Source: Halictus rubicundus
Lineage: Eukaryota; Arthropoda; Insecta; Hymenoptera; Halictidae
Assembly: GCF_050948215.1 (NCBI RefSeq)
Contig: NW_027488705.1
Span: forward strand, 434,001-498,000
DNA: 64,000 bases
Reading direction: 5' to 3'
Notes under the pieces: model-generated
What the model was told of the DNA's origin: nothing
Seen by the model: the letters and a program-made list of their open reading frames with translations, nothing else
Databases searched by the model: none
Made by a program: the position numbers and the translations under genes
In this document: one piece after another, positions 27,451 through 41,238 of the stretch
Layout: each line of letters starts with the position of its first letter
How positions within the stretch are numbered: the stretch's first letter is position 1

Positions 27451-29350
27451 CTATCCTCTATCCTATCCTATCCTCTATCCTATCCTATCCTCTATCCTAT
27501 CCTCTATCCTATCCTCTCTGCTATCCTCTATCCTATCGTATCCTCTTTCCTATCCCATCCTCAAACGTATCCTATACTCTATTCTATCCTATCCTATATC
27601 CTAACATATCCTCAATCCTATCCAATCCTCTATCCTATCCTATCCTATTCTCTATCCTATACAATCCTCTAACCTATCCTATCCTCTATCCTATCCTATC
27701 CTCTATCCTATCCTATCCCTTATCCTATCCTATCCACTCTCCTATCCTCTATCGTATCCTCTATCCTATCCTATCCTCTATCCTATCCTATCGTCTATCC
27801 TATAATATCCTCTATCCTATCCTATCCTCTATCCTGTCCTATCCTCTATCCTATACAATCCTCTATCCTATCCTATCCTATCCTCTATCCTGTCGTATCC
27901 TCTGTCCTATCCTATCCTCTATCCTATCCTATCCTCTATCCTATAAAATCCTCTACCCTATCCAATACTCTATCCTATCGTATCCTCTATCCTATCACAC
28001 CCTCTATCCTATCCTATCGTCTATCCTACAATATCCCCTATCCTATCCAATCCTCTATTCTATCCTCTAACCTATCCTCTATCCTATCCTCTATCCTATC
28101 GTCTATCCTATAATATCCAATATCCTATCCAATCCTGTATCCTATCCTCTATCCTATCCTATCCTCTATCCTATCGTATCCTCTTTCCTACCCCATCCTC
28201 AAATGTATCCTATCCTCTATCCTATCCTATCCTATATCCTATAATATCCTCTATCCTATCCCATCATCTGACGTATCCTATCCCCTATTCTATCCTATCC
28301 TGTATCCTATCCTCTCCTTTATCCTATACAATCCTCTATCCTATCCTATCCTCTATCCTATACATTCCTATATCCTATAATATCCTCAATCCTATCCAAT
28401 CCTCTATCCTACCCTCTATCCTATCCTCTATCCTATCCTATCCTCAATCCTATCCTATCCCCTAACCTATCCTATCCTCTATCCTGTCGTATCCTCTGTC
28501 CTGTCCTATCCTCTATCCTGTCGTATCGTCTGTCCTATCCTATCCTCTATCCTATCATCTATCCTATCCTCTACCCTATCGTCTATCCTATAATATCCAA
28601 TATCCTATCCAATCCTCTATCCTATCCTCTATCCTATCCTATCCTCTATCCAATTCTATCCTCTATCCTATCGTATCCTCTATCCTATCATATCCTCTAT
28701 CCTATCCTATCGTCTATCCTACAATATCCCCTATCCTATCCAATCCTGTATCCTATCCTGTCCTCTATACTATCCTATCCTCTATCCTATCCTATCCTCT
28801 ATTCTATCTTATCCTCTATCCTATCCTATGATCTATCCTATCCTATCGTCTATCCTATCCTCTATCCTATCCTATTCCTCTATCCTATCCTATCCTCTAT
28901 CCTATCCTATCCTCTATCCTATCCTATCCTCTATCCTATCCTATCCTCTATCCTATCCTATCTTCTATCCTATCCTATCCTCCATCCTATCCTATCCTCA
29001 TTATCCTATCCTTTCCTGTATCCTATCCAATCCTGTATCCTATCCTGTCCTCTATACTATCCTATCCTCTATCCTATCCTATCCTCTATTCTATCTTATC
29101 CTCTATCCTATCCTATGATCTATCCTATCCTCTATCCTATCCTATCCTCTATCCTATCCTATCCTCTATCCTATCCTATCCTCTATCCTATCCTATCCTC
29201 TATCCTATCCTATCCTCTATCCTATCCTATCCTCTATCCTATCCTATCCTCTATCCTATCCTATCCTCTATCCTATCCTATCCTCTATCCTATCCTATCC
29301 TCTTTCCTATCCTATCCTCTATCCTATCCTATCCTCTATCCTATCCTATC
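27451..29350 (+). repeat. 1.9-kb tandem unit spanning B/C border, copy 2
   Basis: Second copy of 25538-27450. It lacks the CAATGC and CCACGTCTC landmarks: CTCTCTGCTATCC at about 27515 continues directly to CGTATCCTCTTTCC, so a short internal deletion distinguishes it. It ends in a long pure 17-mer run that forms the start of domain C. Confidence 0.75.
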
Positions 29351-30539
29351 GTCTATCCTATCCTATCCTCTATCCTATCCTCTATCCTATCCTATCCTCT
29401 GTCCTATCCTATCCTCTATCCTATCCTATCCTCTATCCTATCCTATGCTCTATCCTATCCTATCCTCTATCCTATCCTATCAAATCCCCTATCCTATCCT
29501 CTGTCCTATCCTATCCTCTGTCCTATCCTATCCTCTATTCTTTCCTATCCTCTATCCTATCCTATCCTCTTTCCGATCCTACCCTCTATCCTATCCTATC
29601 CTCTATCCTATCCTATCCTCTATCCTATCCTCTATCCTATCCAATCCTCTATCCTATCAAATCCCCTACCCTATCCTCTGTCCTATCCTATCCTCTATTC
29701 TATCCTATCCTCTATCCTATCCTATCCTCTATCCTATCCTATCCTCTATCCTCTATCCTATCCTATCCTCTATTCTATCCTATCCTCTATCCTATCCTAT
29801 CTTCTATCCTATCCTATCCTCTATCCTATCCTATCCTCTATCCTATCCTATCCACTATCCTATCCTATCTTCTATCCTATCAAATCCCCTATCCTATCCT
29901 CTGTCCTATCCTATCCTCTATCCTATCCTATCCTCTATCCTATCCTATCCTCTATCCTATCCTATCGTCTATCCTATCCTCTATCCTATCCTATACTCTA
30001 TCCTATCCTATCCTCCATCCTATCCTATCCTCAATCCTATCCTTTCCTGTATCCTATCCAATCCTGTATCCTATCCTGTCCTCTATTCTATCCTACCCTC
30101 TATCCTGTCCTATCCTCTATCCTATCCTATCCTCTATCCTATCCTATGCTCTATCCTATCCTATCGTCTATCCTATCCTATGCTCTATCCTATCCTATCG
30201 TCTATCCTATCCTCTATCCTATCCTATCAAATCCCCTATCCTATCCTCTGTCCTATCCTATCCTCTGTCCTATCCTATCCTCTATCCTTTCCTATCCCCT
30301 ATCCTATCCTATCCTCTTTCCGATCCTACCCTCTATCCTATCCTATCCTCTATCCTATCCTATCCTCTATCCTATCCTCTATCCTATCCTATCCTCTATC
30401 CTATCAAATCCCCTACCCTATCCTCTGTCCTATCCTATCCTCTATCCTATCCTATCCTCTATCCTATCCTATCCTCTATCCTCTATCCTATCCTATCCTC
30501 TATCCTATCCTATCCTCTATCCTATCGTAACCTCTATCC

Positions 30540-32250
30540 TATCCTATCCTCTATCCTATCCTATCGTCTATCCTATCCTCTATCCTATCCTATCCTCTAT
30601 CCTATCCTATCTTCTATCCTATCCTATCCTCTATCCTATCAAATCCCCTACCCTATCCTCTGTCCTATCCTATCCTCTATCCTATCCTATCCTCTATCCT
30701 ATCCTATCCTCTATCCTATCCTATCCTCTATCCTCTATCCTACACTATCCTCTATCCTATCCTATCCTCAATCCTATCCTTTCCTGTATCCTATCCAATC
30801 CTGTATCCTATCCTGGCCTCTATACTATCCTATCCTCTATCCTATCCTATCCTCTATTCTATCTTATCCTCTATCCTATCCTATGATCTATCCTATCCTA
30901 TCGTCTATCCTATTCTCTATCCTATCCTATTCTTCTATCCTATCCTATCCTCTATCCTATCCTATCCTCTATCCTATCCTATCCTCTATCCTATCCTATC
31001 CTCTATCCTATCCTTTCCTGTATCCTATCCAATCCTGTATCCTATCCTGTCCTCTATCCTATCCTATCCTCTATCCTATCCTATCCTCTATCCTATCCTA
31101 TCCTATCCTCTATCCTATCCTATCCTCTATCCTATCCTATCCTATCCTCTATCCTATCCTATCCTCTATCCTATCCTATCCTATCCTCTATCCTATCCTA
31201 TCCTATCCTCTATCCTATCCTATCCTCAATCCTATCCTATCCTCTATCCTATCCTCTATCCTATCCTATCCTCTATCCTATCCTATCCTCTATCCTATCC
31301 TATCCTCTATCCTATCAAATCCCCTATCTTATCCTCTATCCTATCCTGTCCTCTATCCTCTATCCTATCCTCTATCCTATCCTATCGTCTATCCTATCCT
31401 CTATCCTATCCTATCCTCAATCCTATCCTATCCTCTATCCTATCCTATCCTCTATCCTATCCTATCTTTTATCCTACCTTATCATCTATCCTATCAAATC
31501 CCCTATCCTATCCTCTATCCTATCCCTATCCTCTATCCTATCCTATCCTCTATCCTATCCTATCCTATCCTCTATCCTATCCTATCCTCTATCCTATCCT
31601 ATCCTCTATCCTATCCTATCCTCCATCCTATCCTATCCTCAATCCTATCCTTTCCTGTATCCTATCCAATCCTGTATCCTATTCTGTCCTCTATCCTATC
31701 CTATCCTCTATCCTATCCTATCCTCTATCCTATCCTATCTTCTATCCTATCCTATCCTCTATCCTATCCTATCCTCTATCCTATCCTATCCTCTATCCTA
31801 TCCTATCCTCTATCCTATCGTAACCTCTATCCTATCCTATCCTCTATCCTATCCTATCGTCTATCCTATCCTCTATCCTATCCTATCCTCTATCCTATCC
31901 TATCCTCTATCCTATCCTATCTTCTATCCTATCCTATCCTCTATCCTATCAAATCCCCTACCCCATCCTCTGTCCTATCCTATCCTCTATCCTATCCTAT
32001 CCTCTATCCTCTATCCTATCCTATCCTCTATCCTATCTTATCCTCTATCCTATCCTATCCTCTATCCTATCCTATCTTCTATCCTATCCTTTCCTCTATC
32101 CTATCCTATCCCCTATCCTATCCTCTATCCTATCCTATCATCTATCCTCTATCCTATCCTATCTTCTATCCTATCCTATCCTCTATCCTATCAAATCCCC
32201 TATCCTATCCTCTATCCTATCCTATCCTCTATCCTATCCTATCCTCTATC
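30540..32250 (+). repeat. Approximately 3.05-3.1-kb duplication in domain C, copy 1
   Basis: CCTGGCCTC, TATGATC (30883), TATTCTTCTATCC, TATCTTTTATCCTACC (31461), CTATCCCTATCC, TATTCTGTCC, GTAACC and TACCCCATCC recur in the same order at 33600-35400. Offsets are 3,054 bp at TATGATC (30883 to 33937) and 3,100 bp at TATCTTTT (31461 to 34561), so the second copy is slightly longer. Confidence 0.8.
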
Positions 32251-33599
32251 CTATCCTATCCTCTATCCTATCGTAACCTCTATCCTATCCTATCCTCTAT
32301 CCTATCCTATCGTCTATCCTATCCTCTATCCTATCCTATCCTTTATCCTATCCTATCTTCTATCCTATCCTATCCTCTATCCTATCAAATCCCCTACCCC
32401 ATCCTCTGTCCTATCCTATCCTCTTTCCGATCCTACCCTCTATCCTATCCTATCCTCTATCCTATCCTATCCTCTATCCTATCCTCTATCCTATCCTATC
32501 CTCTATCCTATCCTATCCTCTATCCTATCAAATCCCCTACCCTATCCTCTGTCCTATCCTATCCTCTATCCTATCCTATCGTCTATCCTATCCTATCCTC
32601 TATCCTATCCTATCCTCTATCCTCCATCCTATCCTATCCTCAAACCTATCCTTTCCTGTATCCTATCCAATCCTGTATCCTATCCTATCCTCTATCCTAT
32701 CCTATCTTCTATCCTATCCTATCCTCTATCCTATCCTATCCTCTATCCTATCCTGTCCTCTATCCTATCCTATCCTCTATCCTATCCTATCCTCTATCCT
32801 CTATCCTATCCTATCCTCTATCCTCTATCCTATCCTATCCTCTATCCTATCCTATCCTCTATCCTATCCTATCTTCTATCCTATCCTATCCTCTATCCTA
32901 TCCTATCCTCTATCCTATCCTATCCTCTATCCTATCCTATCCTCTATCCTATCCTATCTTCTATCCTATCCTATCCTCTATCCTATCAAATCCCCTATCC
33001 TATCCTCTATCCTATCCTGTCATCTATACTCTATCCTATCCAATCCTCTATCCTATCCTATCCTCTATCCTATCAAATCCCCTATCCTATCCTCTGTCCT
33101 ATCCTATCCTCTATCCTATCGTAACCTCTATCCTATCCTATCTTCTATCCTATCCTATCGTCTATCCTATCCTCTATCCTATCCTATCCTCTATCCTCCA
33201 TCCTATCCTATCCTCAAACCTATCCTTTCCTGTATCCTATCCAATCCTGTATCCTATCCTATCCTCTATCCTATCCTATCTTCTATCCTATCCTATCCTC
33301 TATCCTATCCTATCCCCTATCCTATCCTCTATCCTATCCTATCATCTATCCTCTATCCTATCCTATCTTCTATCCTATCCTATCCTCTATCCTATCAAAT
33401 CCCCTATCCTATCCTCTATCCTATCCTATCATCTATCCTCTATCCTATCCAATCCTCTATCCTATCCTATCCTCTATCCTATCAAATCCCCTATCCTGTC
33501 CTCTGTCCTATCCTATCCTCTATCCTATCCTATCCTCTATCCTATCCTATCCTCTATCCTATCCTATCCTCTATCCTATCCTATCCTCTATCCTATCCT

Positions 33600-35400
33600 A
33601 TCCTCTATCCTATCCTATCCTCTATCCTATCCTATCGTCTATCCTATCCTCTATCCTATCCTATCCTCTATCCTATCCTATCTTCTATCCTATCCTATCC
33701 TCTATCCTATCAAATCCCCTACCCTATCCTCTGTCCTATCCTATCCTCTATCCTATCCTATCCTCTATCCTATCCTATCCTCTATCCTCTATCCTATACT
33801 ATCCTCTATCCTATCCTATCCTCAATCCTATCCTTTCCTGTATCCTATCCAATCCTGTATCCTATCCTGGCCTCTATACTATCCTATCCTCTATCCTATC
33901 CTATCCTCTATTCTATCTTATCCTCTATCCTATCCTATGATCTATCCTATCCTATCGTCTATCCTATTCTCTATCCTATCCTATTCTTCTATCCTATCCT
34001 ATCCTCTATCCTATCCTATCCTCTATCCTATCCTATCCTCTATCCTATCTTATCCTCTATCCTATCCTTTCCTGTATCCTATCCAATCCTGTATCCTATC
34101 CTGTCCTCTATCCTATCCTATCCTCTATCCTATCCTATCCTCTATCCTATCCTATCCTATCCTCTATCCTATCCTATCCTCTATCCTATCCTATCCTATC
34201 CTCTATCCTATCCTATCCTCTATCCTATCCTATCCTCTATCCTATCCTATCCTATCCTCTATCCTATCCTATCCTCTATCCTATCCTATCCTCTATCCTA
34301 TCCTCTATCCTATCCTATCCTCTATCCTATCCTATCCTCTATCCTATCCTATCCTCTATCCTATCAAATCCCCTATCTTATCCTCTATCCTATCCTGTCC
34401 TCTATCCTCTATCCTATCCTATCCTCTATCCTATCCTCTATCCTATCCTATCGTCTATCCTATCCTCTATCCTATCCTATCCTCTACCCTATCCTATCCT
34501 CCATCCTATCCTATCCTCAATCCTATCCTATCCTCTATCCTATCCTATCCTCTATCCTATCCTATCTTTTATCCTACCTTATCATCTATCCTATCAAATC
34601 CCCTATCCTATCCTCTATCCTATCCCTATCCTCTATCCTATCCTATCCTCTATCCTATCCTATCCTCTATCCTATCCTATCCTCTATCCTATCCTATCCT
34701 CCATCCTATCCTATCCTCAATCCTATCCTTTCCTGTATCCTATCCAATCCTGTATCCTATTCTGTCCTCTATCCTATCCTATCCTCTATCCTATCCTATC
34801 CTCTATCCTATCCTATCTTCTATCCTATCCTCTATCCTATCCTATCCTCTATCCTATCCTATCCTCTATCCTATCCTATCCTCTATCCTATCCTATCCTC
34901 TATCCTATCGTAACCTCTATCCTATCCTATCCCTCTATCCTATCCTATCGTCTATCCTATCCTCTATCCTATCCTATCCTCTATCCTATCCTATCCTCTA
35001 TCCTATCCTATCTTCTATCCTATCCTATCCTCTATCCTATCAAATCCCCTACCCCATCCTCTGTCCTATCCTATCCTCTATCCTATCCTATCCTCTATCC
35101 TCTATCCTATCCTATCCTCTATCCTATCTTATCCTCTATCCTATCCTATCCTCTATCCTATCCTATCTTCTATCCTATCCTTTCCTCTATCCTATCCTAT
35201 CCCCTGTCCTATCCTCTATCCTATCCTATCATCTATCCTCTATCCTATCCTATCTTCTATCCTATCCTTTCCTCTATCCTATCCTATCCCCTATCCTATC
35301 CTCTATCCTATCCTATCATCTATCCTCTATCCTATCCTATCTTCTATCCTATCCTATCCTCTATCCTATCAAATCCCCTATCCTATCCTCTATCCTATCC
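33600..35400 (+). repeat. Approximately 3.05-3.1-kb duplication in domain C, copy 2
   Basis: Counterpart of 30540-32250 with the same ordered landmarks. It includes extra units (a P/CCATCC patch near 34480-34520 and CCCTCTATCC near 34930) that account for most of the added length. Confidence 0.8.
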
Positions 35401-36908
35401 TATCATCTATCCTCTATCCTATCCAATCCTCTATCCTATCCTATCCTCTATCCTATCAAATCCCCTATCCTGTCCTCTGTCCTATCCTATCCTCTATCCT
35501 ATCCTATCCTCTATCCTATCCTATCCTCTATCCTATCCTATCCTCTATCCTATCCTATCCTCTATCCTATCCTATCCTCTATCCTATCCTATCCTCTATC
35601 CTATCCTATCCTCTATCCTATCCTATCCTCTATCCTATCATATCCTCTGTCCTATCCTATCGTCTATCCTATCCTCTATCCTATTCTATCCTCTATCCTA
35701 CCCTTTCCTGTATCCTATCGAATCCTGTATCCTATCCTGTCCTCTATGCTATCCTATCCTCTATCCTATCCTATCCTCTATCCTATCCTATCCTCTATCC
35801 TATCCTATTCTCTATCCTATCCTATCCTCTATCCTATCCTATCTTCTACCCTATCCTATCCTCTATCCTATCAAATCCCCTATCCTATCCTCTATCCTCT
35901 ATCCTATCCTATCATCTATCCTATCCTCTATCCTATCCTATCCTCTATCCTATCCTATCTTCTATCCTATCCTATCCTCTATCCTATCAAATCCCCTATC
36001 CTATCCTCTATCCTCTATCCTATCCTATCATCTATCCTCTATCCTATCCTATCGTCTATCCTATCCTCTATCCTATCCTATCCTCTATCCTATCCTATAC
36101 TCCATCCTATCCTATCCTCAATCCTACCCTTTCCTGTATCCTATCGAATCCTGTATCCTATCCTGTCCTCTATCCTATCCTATCCTCTATCCTATCCTAT
36201 CCTCTATCCTATCCTATCTTCTATTATATCCTATCCTCTATCCTATCCTATCTTTTATCCTACCTTATCATCTATCCTATCAAATCCCCTATCCTATCCT
36301 CTATCCTATCCTATCCTCTATCCTATCCTATCTTCTATCCTATCCTATCCTCTGTCCTATCAAATCCCCTATCCTATCCTCTCTCCTATCCTATCCTCTA
36401 TCCTATCCTATCTTCTATCCTATCCTATCCTCTATCCTGTCCTATCCTCTATCCTATCCTATCCTCTATCCTATCCTATCCTCTATCCTATCCTATCTCC
36501 TATCCTATCCTATCCTCTATCCTATCAAATCCCCTATCCTATCCTCTATCCTCTATCCTATCCTATCATATCCTCTATCCTATAATATCCTCTATCCTAT
36601 CCTATCCTCCATCCAATCCTCTATCCTATCCTATCCTCTATCCTATCCTATCCTCTATCCTATCTTATCCTCTATCCTATCCTATCTTCTATCCTATCCT
36701 ATCCTCTATCCTATCAAATCCCCTACCCTATCCTCTGTCCTATCCTATCCTCTATCCTATCCTATCCTCTATCCTATCCTATCCTCTATCCTATCCTATC
36801 TTCTATCCTATCCTATCCTTTATCCTATCAAATCCCCTACCCTATCCTATCCTCTATCCTATCAAATCCCCTACCCTATCCTCTGTCCTATCCTATCCTC
36901 TATCCTAT

Positions 36909-36926
36909 CCTATCCTAGAGGATAGG
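36909..36926. repeat. Inverted motif 1, CCTATCC-TAGA-GGATAGG
   Basis: Seven-base perfect inverted arms around TAGA. GGATAGG is the purine strand of the repeat, here on the + strand. It is the first of two motifs spaced 24 bp apart. A transcript could fold it into a short hairpin; no function is implied. Confidence 0.95.
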
Positions 36927-36932
36927 TCCTAT

Positions 36933-36950
36933 CCTATCCTAGAGGATAGG
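36933..36950. repeat. Inverted motif 2
   Basis: Same core as at 36909, shifted by 24 bp. The inverted motif was itself locally duplicated before the 4,288-bp duplication, because both members recur at 41197 and 41221. Confidence 0.95.
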
Positions 36951-37577
36951 TCCTATCCTATCCTCTATCCTATCTTATCCTCTATCCTATCCTATCCTCT
37001 ATCCTATCCTATCCTCTATCCTATCAAATCGCCTATCCTATCCTCTATCCTATCCTTTCCTGTATCCTATCCAATCCTGTGTCCTATCCTGTCGTCTATC
37101 CTATCCTATCCTCCATCCTATCCTTTCCTGTATCCTATCCTATCCTCTATCCTATCGTATCCTCTATCCTATCCTATCCTCTATCCTATCCTATCTTCTA
37201 TCCTATCCTATCTTCTATCCTGTCCTATCCTCTATCCTATCCTATCCTCTATCCTATCCTATCCTCTATCCTATCCTATCTTCTATCCTATCCTATCCTC
37301 TATCCTATCAAATCCCCTATCCTATCCTCTATCCTCTATCCTATCCTATCATATCCTCTATCCTATAATATCCTCTATCCTATCCTATCCTCCATCCAAT
37401 CCTCTATCCTATCCTATCCTCTATCCTATCCTATCCTCTATCCTATCCTATCCTCTATCCTATCCTATCTTCTATCGTATCCTATCCTTTATCCTATCAA
37501 ATCCCCTACCCTATCCTATCCTCTATCCTATCAAATCCCCTACCCTATCCTCTGTCCTATCCTATCCTCTATCCTAT

Positions 37578-37595
37578 CCTATCCTAGAGGATAGG
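37578..37595. repeat. Inverted motif 3
   Basis: Single copy of the core. It is preceded by two K modules and a CTGTCC unit as at 36909, and followed by TCCTATCC and TATCTTATCC. It supplies the in-frame TAG that ends the open stretch at 37079-37594. Confidence 0.95.
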
Positions 37596-40380
37596 TCCTA
37601 TCCTATCCTCTATCCTATCTTATCCTATCCTCTATCCTATCCTACCTTTTATCCTACCTTATCATCTATCCTATCAAATCCCCTATCCTATCCTCATTCC
37701 TATCCTATCCTCTATCCTATCCTATCTTCTATCCTATCCTATCCTCTGTCCTATCAAATCCCCTATCCTATCCTCTATCCTATCCTCTATCCTATCCTAT
37801 CTTCTATCCTATCCTACCTTTTATCCTACCTTATCATCTATCCTATCAAATCCCCTATCCTATCCTCTATCCTATCCTATCCTCTATCCTATCCTATCTT
37901 CTATCCTATCCTATCCTCTGTCCTATCAAATCCCCTATCCTATCCTCTATCCTATCCTCTATCCTATCCTATCTTCTATCCTATCCTATCCTCTATCCTA
38001 TCCTATCCTCTATCCTATCCTATCCTCTATCCTATCCTATCCTCTATCCTATCCTATCTTCTATCCTATCCTATCCTCTATCCTATCAAATCCCCTATCC
38101 TATCCTCTATCCTCTATCCTATCCTATCATCTATCCTCTATCCTATCCTATCGTCTATCCTATCCTCTATCCTATCCTATCCTCTATCCTATCCTATCCT
38201 CCATCCTATCCTATCCTCAATCCTACCCTTTCCTGTATCCTATCGAATCCTGTATCCTATCCTGTCCTCTATCCTATCCTATCCTCTATCCTATCCTATC
38301 CTCTATCCTATCCTATCTTCTATCCTATCCTATCCTCTATCCTATCCTATCCTCTATCCTATCCTATCTTCTATCCTATCCTATCCTCTATCCTATCAAA
38401 TCCCCTATCCTATCCTCTATCCTCTATCCTATCCTATCATCTATCCTCTATCCTATCCTATCGTCTATCCTATCCTCTATCCTATCCTATCCTCTATCCT
38501 ATCGTATCCTCCATCCTATCCTATCCTCAATCCTACCCTTTCCTGTATCCTATCGAATCCTGTATCCTATCCTGTCCTCTATCCTATCCTATCCTCTATC
38601 CTATCCTATCCTCTATCCTATCCTATCCTCTATCCTATCCTATCCTCTATCCTATCCTATCTTCTATCCTATCCTATCCTCTATCCTATCAAATCCCCTA
38701 TCCTATCCTCTATCCTCTATCCTATCCTATCATCTATCCTCTATCCTATCCTATCGTCTATCCTATCCTCTATCCTATCCTATCCTCTATCCTATCCTAT
38801 CTTCTATCCTATCCTATCCTCTATCCTATCCTATCCTGTATCCTATCCTATCCTCTATCCTATCCTATCCTCTATCCTATCCTATCTTCTATCCTATCCT
38901 ATCCTCTATCCTATCCTATCCTCTATCCTATCCTATCCTCTATCCTATCCTATCCTCTATCCTATCCTATCCTCTATCCTATCCTATCTTCTATCCTATC
39001 CTATCCTCTTTCCGATCCTACCCTCTATCCTATCCTATCCTCTATCCTATCCTATCCTCTATCCTATCCTCTATCCTATCCTATCCTCTATCCTATCAAA
39101 TCCCCTACCCTATCCTCTGTCCTATCCTAGCCTCTATCCTATCCTATCGTCTATCCTATCCTATCCTCTATCCTATCCTATCCTCTATCCTATCAAATCC
39201 TCTATCCTCTATCCTATCCTATCCTCTATACTATCCTATCCTCTATCCTATCCTATCTTCTATCCTATCCTATACTCTATCCTATCCTATCCTCCATCCT
39301 ATCCTATCCTCAAACCTATCCTTTCCTGTATCCTATCCTATCTTCTATCCTATCCTATCCTCTATCCTATCCTATCCCCTATCCTATCCTCTATCCTATC
39401 CTATCATCTATCCTCTATCCTATCCTATCTTCTATCCTATCCTATCCTCTATCCTATCAAATCCCCTATCCTACCCAATCCTCTATCCTATCCTATCCTC
39501 TATCCTATCCTATCCTCTATCCTATCCTGTCCTCTATCCTATCCTATCCTCTATCCTATCCTATCCTCTATCCTATCCTATCCTCTATCCTATCCTATCC
39601 TCTATCCTATCCTATCCTCTATCCTATCCTGTCCTCTATCCTATCCTATCCTCTATCCTATCCTATCCTCTATCCTATCCTATCATCTATCCTCTATCCT
39701 ATCCAATCCTCTATCCTATCCTATCCTCTATCCTATCATATCCTCTATCCTATAATATCCTCTATCCTATCCTATCCTCTATCCTATAATATCCTCTATC
39801 CTATCCTATCCTCCATCCAATCCTCTATCCTATCCTATCCTCTATCCTATCCTATCCTCTATCCTATCCTATCCTCAATCCTATCCTTTCCTGTATCCTA
39901 TCCAATCCTGTATCCTATCCTGTCCTCTATCCTATCCTATCCTCTATCCTATCCTATCCTGTATTCTATCCTATCCTCTATCCTATCCTATCCACTATCC
40001 TATCCTATCCTCTATCCTATCCTATCTTTTATCCTACCTTATCATCTATCCTATCAAATCCCCTATCCTATCCTCTATCCTATCCTATCCTCTATCCTAT
40101 CCTATCTTCTATCCTATCCTATCCTCTATCCTGTCCTATCCTCTATCCTATCCTATCCTCTATCCTATCCTATCCTCTATCCTATCCTATCTTTTATCCT
40201 ACCTTATCATCTATCCTATCAAATCCCCTATCCTATCGTCTGTCCTATCCTATCCTGTATCCTATCCAATCCTCTATCCTATCCTATCATCTATCCTCAA
40301 GTCTATCCTTTCCTGTATCCTATCCAATCCTCTATCCTATCCTATCCTCTATCCTATCCTATCATCTATCCTATCCTATC

Positions 40381-40543
40381 CAATCCCCTATCCTATGCTC
40401 TATCCTATCCTACCCTCTATAATATCGTCTACTCTATCATATCCTATCCTCTATCCTATAATATCATCTATCCGTTCCTATTCTCTATACTAACGTATTC
40501 TCTATCCTATGCTCTCTCCTATACAGTATCCTACCCTATCATC
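40381..40543 (+). repeat. Diverged 163-bp module, copy 1 (subfamily I)
   Basis: Runs from CAATCCCCTATCCTATGCTC through TATAATATCG, CTATCCGTTCC and ACAGTATCC to CTATCATC. The subfamily I bases are CGTCTACTC, AACGTATTC and CCTATGCTCTCTCC. A CTCAAGTCTATCC segment lies 83 bp upstream. The module is far more diverged from the 17-mer than its surroundings. Confidence 0.9.
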
Positions 40544-41196
40544 TATCCTATCAAATCCCCTATCCTATCCTCTATCCTATCCTATCCTCTATCCTATCAT
40601 ATCCTCTATCCTATCCTATCTTCTATCCTATCCTATCCTCTGTCCTATCAAATCCCCTATCCTATCCTCTCTCCTATCCTATCCTCTATCCTATCCTATC
40701 TTCTATCCTATCCTATCCTCTATCCTGTCCTATCCTCTATCCTATCCTATCCTCTATCCTATCCTATCCTCTATCCTATCCTATCTCCTATCCTATCCTA
40801 TCCTCTATCCTATCAAATCCCCTATCCTATCCTCTATCCTCTATCCTATCCTATCATATCCTCTATCCTATAATATCCTCTATCCTATCCTATCCTCCAT
40901 CCAATCCTCTATCCTATCCTATCCTCTATCCTATCCTATCCTCTATCCTATCTTATCCTCTATCCTATCCTATCTTCTATCCTATCCTATCCTCTATCCT
41001 ATCAAATCCCCTACCCTATCCTCTGTCCTATCCTATCCTCTATCCTATCCTATCCTCTATCCTATCCTATCCTCTATCCTATCCTATCTTCTATCCTATC
41101 CTATCCTTTATCCTATCAAATCCCCTACCCTATCCTATCCTCTATCCTATCAAATCCCCTACCCTATCCTCTGTCCTATCCTATCCTCTATCCTAT

Positions 41197-41214
41197 CCTA
41201 TCCTAGAGGATAGG
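41197..41214. repeat. Inverted motif 4
   Basis: The 4,288-bp counterpart of the motif at 36909. Confidence 0.95.
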
Positions 41215-41220
41215 TCCTAT

Positions 41221-41238
41221 CCTATCCTAGAGGATAGG
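41221..41238. repeat. Inverted motif 5
   Basis: The 4,288-bp counterpart of the motif at 36933, preserving the 24-bp doublet. Confidence 0.95.

Larger units (their letters stand above)
29115..36290 (+). repeat. Domain C: homogenised 17-mer array
   Basis: Canonical 17-mers with K, P and M modules as in domain A. Extra landmarks are TTTCCGATCCTACCC (about 29571, 30310 and 32425), CCTGGCCTC, CTATCCCTATCC and TTTTATCCTACC. Some TATCC runs are longer than three pentamers (22-bp units), for example around 31095-31215 and 34140-34260. Segments near 29470-29760 and 30225-30495 share module order at an offset of about 740-760 bp. The domain is free of stop triplets for 5.7 kb on the + strand (30883-36585), a consequence of unit composition rather than coding. 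Confidence 0.8.
36291..40578 (+). repeat. Domain D: 4,288-bp tandem unit, copy 1
   Basis: Every landmark I checked is repeated exactly 4,288 bp later: inverted motifs (36909, 36933, 37578), CTACCCTTTCCTG near 38225, CCTAGCC near 39128, CCAATCCCC at 40381 and ACAGTATCC at 40523. I noticed one substitution in the parts compared (T at 37125, A at 41413) and a mismatch next to the left breakpoint (36311 against 40599). The left breakpoint lies near 36290, because upstream sequence no longer matches that before 40578. Confidence 0.88.

Noticed and set aside
26932..29118. Two identical 96-codon reading frames (26932-27222 and 28828-29118) as a conserved small gene family
   Set aside because: Their identity follows from the 1.9-kb tandem DNA duplication they sit in; the sequence is ordinary repeat-encoded peptide.
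30883..36585. Open reading frame of 1,900 codons, and others such as 1883-4840, 5971-8727, 9501-13082 and 19334-21433
   Set aside because: They are stop-free only because the repeat unit lacks stop triplets on this strand. All three frames give the same 17-residue peptide repeat, starts are chance ATGs from TATGATC or CAATGC variants, and ends are chance TAA or TAG variants. Codon use, domains, introns and flanking signals give no support for a gene.
36909..36950. Inverted motif as a transcription terminator or transposon terminal inverted repeat
   Set aside because: The arms are only 7 bp, no T-run follows, and no pair of motifs bounds a segment with a coding region or target-site duplication.
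40381..40543. 163-bp module as a degraded transposable element or tRNA-derived SINE
   Set aside because: It still reads as altered pentamers and heptamers throughout, with no A-box/B-box, poly-A tail or terminal repeats visible. It is better explained as diverged satellite.
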